Source of the DNA: Cupriavidus agavae | GTDB lineage: Bacteria > Pseudomonadota > Gammaproteobacteria > Burkholderiales > Burkholderiaceae | Direction of reading: 5' to 3' | Length of the DNA: 64,000 nt | NCBI RefSeq assembly: GCF_004217045.1 | Contig: NZ_SGXM01000004.1 | Coordinates: 124,001 to 188,000 of the forward strand | Part shown: in pieces, positions 58,091-64,000 of the stretch | Position numbering within the stretch: position 1 is the first letter of the stretch | Layout of the letters: every line of letters begins with the position of its first letter | The notes under the pieces: generated by a model | Told to the model about the DNA's origin: nothing | The model's input: the letters and a program-made list of their open reading frames with translations, nothing else | Database searches by the model: none | Program-made: the position numbers and the translations under genes

Positions 58091-59458
58091 GTGCATTTTT
58101 CTGCTGTTTATCGTGGTGCCGTGGCGACGTTGCTCGCCCTGGCGGCCAGTGCTGGCCATGCCGCCAGCGAGCCTATGCCGCCGGACGGGCCTTGCGTGCC
58201 GCCGCCCGCGAAGGCCGCCTTGACCCTCGCGCAGGCCCGGCTCGATGCGCTGCGCTGCAACCGTGACATCATTGCCGCCCGGCGCAGCGAGGAAGCCAGC
58301 CAGGCCGATATCCAGATTGCCTCGCAACGCCCCAACCCGGTGCTGAGCCTGGGCGTGGCCAACATCAATCCGCACCTCGGCGTTGGCGCTGGTAACTGGC
58401 GCAGCAAGACGGTCGATTCGACCGTGCGGGTCGACCAGGTCATCGAGACGGCCAACAAGGGCAACCTGCGCACCGACGCGGCGCGCAAGGCCAGTGCCGC
58501 GGCCGGCGAGCAGACGCAGGCCATCGTCGCCCAGCAGCTTGGCGCGGTGGATCAGGCGTGGTACGAGGCCGTGGTCAGCCAGACGCGGGTGGAAGTGTTG
58601 ACCGAAATGGTTGGCCTCTACGGGCGGACGCAGCAGGCCAATGAGACCCGGCTGAAGTCCGGTGACGTGTCGCGTGCCGATGTGACCAAGCTCCAGCTGG
58701 AAACGCTGCGCGCGCAGAGCGACCTGCGCAATGCCATGGCCGACCAGGCCAGCGACAAGGCCGCGCTGGCCGCTGCCATGGGCGTGCCCGGCACGCTGAT
58801 GGACAACCGCCTCGTGGCGGACTGGCCGGCGCCGGATGCTCCGATTCCACCTTTCGATCCCGAACTGCTCCAGCGCCGTCCCGACGTGACCGCCGCCGAG
58901 GCGCGGCTGGCCGCTGCAGCTTCGCAGCGCGACCTGGCCCGCGCTGGCCGGGTGCCTGACGTGACGGTGGGCGCCCAATACGAGCACTATCCGATCTCCG
59001 AAGCCAATACCACGGGCAGCGGCAACAGCTATGGCGTGTTCGTGTCGATCCCGCTGTTCGTGCGGCACAGCTACGGCGGCGAGGCCCGCCGGGCGGAAGT
59101 GGATTACTACGCGGCGCTCGACGACCGCAACCGCGTGTTGCTGGAGGCGCAGAACGACATTGGCCGGCTGCGCGCGCAGCTGGACTCCGCGCGGGCTTCG
59201 CTGCAGCAGATGCGCGAATCCGTGCTGCCGGCCGCCGAAAGCGTGGCCAACAGTGCCGAGTTTGCCTATTCGAAGGGCGCCAGCGGCGTGCTCGACCTGC
59301 TCGACGCACGGCGCGCGCTGCGCCAGACCCGCGTGGACGCGCTCGAGGCGCAAGGCAACTATGCCAAGGCGCTCTCGGCGTATCTGACCGCGCTGCAGGC
59401 CACCACTTCCGATCTCAACAAGCTTCCCCAGGTTCGTACCGATGCGTCGCGTCCTTGA
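58091..59458 (+). CDS. czcC: Outer-membrane efflux protein of the CzcC/TolC family
   Basis: 455 aa with a signal peptide (to about AGHA). TolC-type repeats: ALTLAQARLDALRCNRDIIA at the start and LDLLDARRALRQTRVDALEA near the end. SQRPNPVLSLGVANINPHLG and the SYGVFVSIPLFVRHSYGGE strand mark the CzcC-like heavy-metal subgroup. It forms the trans-envelope channel with the CzcB- and CzcA-like proteins. The next gene overlaps its end by 17 bp. Metal specificity cannot be assigned by this subunit. Confidence 0.9.
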   Translation: MHFSAVYRGAVATLLALAASAGHAASEPMPPDGPCVPPPAKAALTLAQARLDALRCNRDIIAARRSEEASQADIQIASQRPNPVLSLGVANINPHLGVGAGNWRSKTVDSTVRVDQVIETANKGNLRTDAARKASAAAGEQTQAIVAQQLGAVDQAWYEAVVSQTRVEVLTEMVGLYGRTQQANETRLKSGDVSRADVTKLQLETLRAQSDLRNAMADQASDKAALAAAMGVPGTLMDNRLVADWPAPDAPIPPFDPELLQRRPDVTAAEARLAAAASQRDLARAGRVPDVTVGAQYEHYPISEANTTGSGNSYGVFVSIPLFVRHSYGGEARRAEVDYYAALDDRNRVLLEAQNDIGRLRAQLDSARASLQQMRESVLPAAESVANSAEFAYSKGASGVLDLLDARRALRQTRVDALEAQGNYAKALSAYLTALQATTSDLNKLPQVRTDASRP

Positions 59459-60659
59459 TATGTGTGTTTCCAGCGAATTTCGTCCGACGCATGCCGCCGC
59501 GCTGCGCAAGGCCGCGGTCGTGGCGCTGTGCGCGCTGGCCCTGGCCGCCTGCGGCAAGAAGGAAGTTGCCGACAATGACGACGATCCGAAGATCTCGGGC
59601 CAGACCATCGCCTATCCCGCCAGCGTGAAGACGCTGCCCGGCATCGTCGGCCAGCCCGTGCAAAGTGGCGGCGACCGCATGCTCAACATGCCGGGCCGGC
59701 TGGTCTGGAACGAGGACCGCACGGTGCGCATGGCGTCGCCGTTTGCGGGCCGGGTAATGGAGATCCTGGTCCAGCCGGGCGCGTCGGTGAAAGCCGGGCA
59801 GCCGCTGGCCATGCTGACGTCGCCCGATTACGGGCTGGCGCAGGCCGACGCCCGCAAGGCCGCCGCCGACAGCGCCGTGGCCGCCAAGTCACTGGCGCGC
59901 CAGCGCGAGCTGTATGACGCCGGCATCATTGCGCAGAAGGATTTCGAGCAGGCGCAGGCCGACAGCGCCCGCGCCGCGGCCGATACGCAGCGCACGCAGG
60001 CTGCGCTGCGCATGTACGGCGCCGGCGGCGGCGATGCGGTGAACCAGCGCTTCGCGCTGCGCAGCCCGATTGACGGCCTCGTGGTGGAGCGCAATATCAA
60101 TCCGGGCATGGAAGTGCGCCCGGACCAGCAGCCCAATGCGCCGCTGTTCCTGATCACCGATCCCACCACGCTGTGGGCGCAGCTCGACGCCGCCGAGGCC
60201 GATCTCGGCCTGTTCAAGCCCGGCATCGACGTGGAACTCCACAGCGCCGCCTATCCCGGCGAAGCGTTCAAGGGCACCGTGGTGAAGATCGCCGACTATG
60301 TCGATCCCGCCTCGCGCAGCGTCAAGGTGCGCCTGTCGGTGCCGAACGCCGACCGCCGCCTGAAGGCCGAGATGTATGTCACGGCAAAGGTCCAGGCTGC
60401 GTCGTTCCAGGGAATCTCGGTGCCGTCCAAGGCCGTTTTCCTTGCCGACAACAAGAATTACGTGTTCGTGCGCACCTCGGCTGCGCCGATCGTGTTCGAG
60501 CGCCGCGAGGTCAGGCTCGGCGTGACGTTGCCCGGCACCACCGAGGTGGTGTCGGGCCTGTCCGCCGGCGATGTGGTGATCACCGACGGCAACCTGTACC
60601 TGCAGGACATCCTGCGCGATGCCACCGCCGTGAACGCCGCCCGCGCGTCCGCCAAGTAA
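59442..60659 (+). CDS. czcB: Periplasmic adaptor (membrane-fusion protein) of the CzcB family
   Basis: 405 aa from ATG 59442 (overlapping czcC); ATG 59460 just after the czcC stop is an alternative. The lipobox LALAAC predicts a lipid anchor. Adaptor layout: biotinyl-lipoyl half-motifs (ASPFAGRVMEILVQPGASV and FALRSPIDGLVVERNINPGM) flank an alpha-helical hairpin (about 130-195). Beta-barrel and membrane-proximal domains follow. There is no His-rich metal-binding N-terminus like that of C. metallidurans CzcB. Confidence 0.9.
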   Translation: MRRVLDMCVSSEFRPTHAAALRKAAVVALCALALAACGKKEVADNDDDPKISGQTIAYPASVKTLPGIVGQPVQSGGDRMLNMPGRLVWNEDRTVRMASPFAGRVMEILVQPGASVKAGQPLAMLTSPDYGLAQADARKAAADSAVAAKSLARQRELYDAGIIAQKDFEQAQADSARAAADTQRTQAALRMYGAGGGDAVNQRFALRSPIDGLVVERNINPGMEVRPDQQPNAPLFLITDPTTLWAQLDAAEADLGLFKPGIDVELHSAAYPGEAFKGTVVKIADYVDPASRSVKVRLSVPNADRRLKAEMYVTAKVQAASFQGISVPSKAVFLADNKNYVFVRTSAAPIVFERREVRLGVTLPGTTEVVSGLSAGDVVITDGNLYLQDILRDATAVNAARASAK

Positions 60660-60677
60660 CGCGGGGACGACAACCAC

Positions 60678-63600
60678 ATGATTTCCCGCATCGTTCACTT
60701 TGCGCTGCACCAGAAGCTGTTCGTCTGGCTCGGCCTGATCATCTTCGTCGCCGGCGGCCTGGCCGCCTTCAAGAACCTGCCCATCGAGGCCTTCCCCGAT
60801 GTCTCGGACATCCAGGTCAACGTGATTACGTTGTACCCGGGCCGCGCCGCCGAGGAGGTGGAGCGCCAGGTCACGATTCCGATCGAAACCGCGCTGGCCG
60901 GCACGCCGAACTCGGTGCGGGTGTTCTCGCACACCCAGTTCGGCCTGTCGTTCATGATGGTGACCTTCAACGACAAGGCCACCGACGTGACCGCGCGCCA
61001 GCAGATCATCGAGCGCCTGCGCGCCGTGGACCTGCCCGATGGCGTGCAGCCAGAGCTGGCGCCGCTGTCCACCGCCATCGGCGAGATCTTCCGTTTCCGG
61101 CTGGCCGGCAAAGGCTATACGCCGCAGGAGCTGCGTACGCTGCAGGACTGGGTGGTCGAGAAAAACCTGCGCCAGGTGCCCGGCGTGGCCGATGTGGTGA
61201 CCATTGGCGGATCGATCCGCCAGTACGAGGTGAACCCGAATCTGGGCCGCATGCGCGATGCCCGGATCTCGCTGTCGCAACTGTTCACGGCGCTGCAGCG
61301 CGGCAACTCGAACGCCGGCGGCGGGGCGGTGGCGCACGGCCGCCAGCAGTACCTGCTGCGCTCGCTGGGCAGCTTCCGTTCATCGGCGGATATTGCCAAC
61401 GTGGTGGTGGCCGAGAACAACGGCACGCCGATCCTGGTGAAGGACATCGCCGAGGTGCGGGTAGGCGCCGCGCCGCCGCAGGGGCTGATGGGGCAGGACG
61501 ACGAGGACAACATCGTCTCGGGCATCGTGGTGATGCGCAAGGGCGAAAACCCGTCGGTGGTACTTGAGGCGCTCAAGCAGAAGATCGAGCTGCTCGACAC
61601 GCAGATCCTGCCCAAGGGCGTGAAGATCGTGCCGTACTACGACCGCTCGACGCTGATCGACAAGACACTGCATACGGTCTTCGGCAATCTTGTGGAAGGC
61701 GCGCTGCTGGTGATGGCCGTGCTGTACCTGTTCCTGGCGAACGTGCGCGCGGCGGCCATCGTGGCGCTGGTGATCCCGCTGTCGCTGCTGTCCACCTTCA
61801 TCGGGCTGACCTGGGTGGGGATTCCGGCCAACCTGCTGTCGCTGGGCGCGATGGACTTCGGCATCATCGTGGACGGCGCGGTGATCGTGGTCGAGAACAT
61901 CTTCAAGCGGCTCGGCGAACTCAAGGAGCAGCAGATCAAGGACAGCCGCGCGCGGCTCGACGCGATCCTGCAGGCCACCACCGAGGTGGGCCGCCCCACC
62001 GTGTTCTCGATGGTGATCATCATCGCGGCGCACATCCCGATCTTCACGCTGCAACGCCATGAGGGGAAGATCTTTGCGCCGATGGCCTATACCGTGACCG
62101 GGGCGCTGATCGGCTCGCTGATCCTCTCGCTGACCGTGGTGCCGCTGCTGTGCCACCTGCTGCTGAAGAAGAACATCGCGCACGAAGACAACTTCGTGGT
62201 GCGCCATTGCAAGCGGCTCTACGCGCCAATGCTGGACTGGGCGCTCGACAACAAGAAGAAGGTGGTCGGCATCGCGCTGGGCCTGCTGGTGGCGACGGTG
62301 GGCGTGGGCAAGTTCCTGGGCAGCGAATTCCTGCCCGAACTCGACGAAGGTTCGATGTGGGTGAGCTTCGACCTGCCGGCATCGGTCTCGCTGAGCGAGG
62401 CCCGCGAGCAGGCGCGCATGTTGCGCACCGTGATCCGCAAGACGCCGGAGGTCAACACCACGATCTCGAAGGTTGGCCGTCCGGACGACGGTACCGACCC
62501 GAAGCTGATCAATACCGTGGAAATCCTGGTGGATCTGAAGGGCGAGAAGCAGTGGCGCAGCGGCTTCGACAAGCGCCGCATCATCGAGGAAATCAACAGG
62601 AACCTGCGCCAGTTGCCGGGCATCGAGCCAAACTTCTCGCAGCCGGTGCGCGACAACATCCTCGAAAGCATCTCGCAGATCAAGGGCCAGATCGTGATCA
62701 AGGTGCAGAGCGACAGCCTGGAGCACAACAAGGCAGTGGCCGACAAGATCCTGGCCAACGTGCAGTCGGTCAGGGGCGTGATGCGCGCCTTCATCGACCG
62801 CGATGGCGAGCTGCCGCAGTACGTGCTGGAATTCGACCGTGCGCAGGCGGCCCGCTACGGCATCAACGTGGCCGATGTGCAGGACCTGATGGAAAGCGCG
62901 CTGGCCGGCAAGGCAGCGACCGAGCTGTGGGAGGGCGAGAAGCACTTCAGCGTGGTGGTGCGCCTGAAACCGAGCGAACGCGAACTGCCGAACCTGCCGA
63001 ACATCTTCATGCAGACGGCCGAGGGCGCACAGGTGCCGCTGTCGCAACTCGTGACGTTCCGCGCCGCGTCGGGCGCGATGAACATCAGCCGCGAGAACGG
63101 CCAGCGCACCACGTCTATCGGCATCTTCATCCACGACCGCGACATGGGTAGCGTGGTCAAGGACATGCAGGCGCTGGTCAAGAAGAACGTGAACGCCGAG
63201 GACGTCAAGATCAGCTGGTCCGGCGAGTTCGAGAACCAGGAACGCGCGATGTCGCGGCTGGCGATCGTGGTACCGCTGTCGGTACTGGTGATTTTCCTGC
63301 TGCTGTTCAACGCGTTCCAGTCGTTCAAGAGTGCGGCGCTGATCATCTCGAACATCCCGTTCGCGCTGATCGGCGGTGTGTTCGCGCTGTTCCTGACGGG
63401 CATTCCGCTGTCGGTATCGGCCGCGATCGGCTTTATCGCGCTGTTCGGACAGGCCGTGCTGAACGGGGTGGTGATGGTGACGTACTTCAACCAGTTGCGC
63501 GACGAAGGACTGTCGGTGCGCGAGGCTGTGGTGACCGGCTCGATGGACCGCCTGCGTACCGTGTTGATGACGGCCATGCTCGCCATGCTGGGCCTGTTCC

Positions 63601-63800
63601 CGATGGCCGTGTCCCGTGCCATCGGCTCCGAGACGCAACGTCCGCTGGCCATCGTCATCATCGGCGGCCTGATCACGGCCACGCTGCTGACGCTGATCGT
63701 GCTGCCAACGCTCTACGAATGGATGGTGGGCCGCAACTGGCCCGACGAGGAAGCCCAGCCCGAGAACGACAACCGCCTGACAGATTCGATGGCGGGGTAA
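60678..63800 (+). CDS. czcA: Heavy-metal RND efflux pump (CzcA family)
   Basis: 1040 aa. Inner-membrane proton/metal antiporter with 12 TM helices and two large periplasmic loops. The TM4 signature MDFGIIVDGAVIVVENIFKR (about 392-411) is of the HME-RND type exporting divalent Zn/Co/Cd/Ni. The Cu/Ag pumps instead have AxGAMVDAAIVMIEN. FPDVSDIQVNVITLYPGRAA near the start is family-typical. It is the last gene of the czcCBA operon, 18 bp after czcB. Zn2+/Co2+/Cd2+ export is likely but not proven by sequence alone. Confidence 0.93.
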   Translation: MISRIVHFALHQKLFVWLGLIIFVAGGLAAFKNLPIEAFPDVSDIQVNVITLYPGRAAEEVERQVTIPIETALAGTPNSVRVFSHTQFGLSFMMVTFNDKATDVTARQQIIERLRAVDLPDGVQPELAPLSTAIGEIFRFRLAGKGYTPQELRTLQDWVVEKNLRQVPGVADVVTIGGSIRQYEVNPNLGRMRDARISLSQLFTALQRGNSNAGGGAVAHGRQQYLLRSLGSFRSSADIANVVVAENNGTPILVKDIAEVRVGAAPPQGLMGQDDEDNIVSGIVVMRKGENPSVVLEALKQKIELLDTQILPKGVKIVPYYDRSTLIDKTLHTVFGNLVEGALLVMAVLYLFLANVRAAAIVALVIPLSLLSTFIGLTWVGIPANLLSLGAMDFGIIVDGAVIVVENIFKRLGELKEQQIKDSRARLDAILQATTEVGRPTVFSMVIIIAAHIPIFTLQRHEGKIFAPMAYTVTGALIGSLILSLTVVPLLCHLLLKKNIAHEDNFVVRHCKRLYAPMLDWALDNKKKVVGIALGLLVATVGVGKFLGSEFLPELDEGSMWVSFDLPASVSLSEAREQARMLRTVIRKTPEVNTTISKVGRPDDGTDPKLINTVEILVDLKGEKQWRSGFDKRRIIEEINRNLRQLPGIEPNFSQPVRDNILESISQIKGQIVIKVQSDSLEHNKAVADKILANVQSVRGVMRAFIDRDGELPQYVLEFDRAQAARYGINVADVQDLMESALAGKAATELWEGEKHFSVVVRLKPSERELPNLPNIFMQTAEGAQVPLSQLVTFRAASGAMNISRENGQRTTSIGIFIHDRDMGSVVKDMQALVKKNVNAEDVKISWSGEFENQERAMSRLAIVVPLSVLVIFLLLFNAFQSFKSAALIISNIPFALIGGVFALFLTGIPLSVSAAIGFIALFGQAVLNGVVMVTYFNQLRDEGLSVREAVVTGSMDRLRTVLMTAMLAMLGLFPMAVSRAIGSETQRPLAIVIIGGLITATLLTLIVLPTLYEWMVGRNWPDEEAQPENDNRLTDSMAG

Positions 63801-63801
63801 A

Positions 63802-64000
63802 TCAGCGCACGGGCGCCGGAAGGCGCAGGCCGCCCGGCGCGATGACCTGGGCGGCCAGCGTGCAGACCGCCAGCGTGCCAGTCAGCAGGCCAAGGGCCGA
63901 AGACGTCTGGGCGTGCGTCGAGAACCCCGCCGCGAAGGCGTAGGCGGCCATCTTCCATTGATGGGCTTTCTGCTCGTGACGCTCGTGGCGGTGTTGGCGA
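63802..64000 (-). CDS. C-terminus of a His-rich membrane protein (partial, runs off the right edge)
   Basis: Read leftward, the frame is open from base 63999 to the stop at 63802, giving the last 65 residues. It begins with a His/Arg-rich cytoplasmic- or periplasmic-looking stretch (RQHRHERHEQKAHQWKMAAY) followed by hydrophobic segments (ALGLLTGTLAVCTLAAQVIA). The His-rich part and the czc neighbourhood suggest a metal-related membrane protein, but the family cannot be called. It is convergent with czcA, with ends 1 bp apart. Confidence 0.55.
   Translation of the reverse strand, partial: RQHRHERHEQKAHQWKMAAYAFAAGFSTHAQTSSALGLLTGTLAVCTLAAQVIAPGGLRLPAPVR

Noticed and set aside
61380..63638. 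752-codon leftward frame antisense to czcA
   Set aside because: It is a mirror frame of a conserved RND pump, with low-complexity His/Gln/Arg sequence and no ribosome site.

Overview
The window is high-GC DNA with dense, short-spaced genes. Several traits point to a Burkholderiaceae beta-proteobacterium, most likely Cupriavidus or a close relative, although no rRNA or tRNA is present to confirm this. These traits are four Bug-type (TTT) solute receptors, many LysR/GntR/FixJ-type regulators with catabolic operons, a CzcCBA metal efflux system, a Gram-negative porin and a Mn-catalase. There is no phage, transposase, integrase, CRISPR array or plasmid replication gene. The content looks like an accessory or catabolic part of a chromosome or chromid.

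Layout. 1-8 kb: partial ArsR regulator, Mn-catalase, FUSC efflux protein, DJ-1/PfpI protein, a small DPYTDG-repeat secreted protein, a cNMP-domain/thioredoxin-reductase-like flavoprotein, an aldo-keto reductase and a truncated alpha/beta hydrolase. 8.2-8.7 kb: a cold-shock gene with a clear promoter, long leader and terminator. 8.7-15 kb: one leftward six-gene catabolic operon (Bug, TauD-like dioxygenase, isocitrate-lyase-family lyase, MFS, GntR, Bug) preceded by a perfect 14-bp palindrome. 15-25 kb: 14-blade beta-propeller lipoprotein, FixJ-type regulator, a three-gene membrane molybdenum dehydrogenase (large subunit, 2Fe-2S subunit, triheme cytochrome c), an MFS exporter and a lone receiver protein.

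25-32.4 kb: a leftward cluster of YcaC-like hydrolase, exported alpha/beta hydrolase, exported amidohydrolase, a REP-like inverted repeat, DoxX, MFS-ABM fusion, XapX and porin, with a second FixJ-type regulator divergent from it. 33-44 kb: mostly housekeeping or signalling genes (YegD-like Hsp70, PanE-like reductase, GGDEF-EAL and CSS-EAL c-di-GMP proteins, LprI-like protein, ABM/TauE pair, PHB-depolymerase-like esterase, ferredoxin, YigZ, DUF938 methyltransferase), plus a candidate leftward small RNA at about 40.66-40.74 kb.

45-57 kb is the most interesting stretch: two Bug receptors, a split ThDP decarboxylase, an aldehyde dehydrogenase, a class III CoA-transferase, a CitE-like lyase, a mesaconyl-CoA-hydratase-like enzyme and an acyl-CoA dehydrogenase, interleaved with three oppositely oriented regulators (LysR, LysR, AraC). 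Read together they suggest 2-oxo acid -> aldehyde -> acid -> acyl-CoA -> enoyl-CoA -> hydroxyacyl-CoA -> C-C cleavage, plausibly for a C5-branched dicarboxylate. The substrate is inferred, not shown. 58-64 kb: a complete czcCBA-type heavy-metal RND efflux operon and the C-terminus of a His-rich membrane protein that runs off the window.
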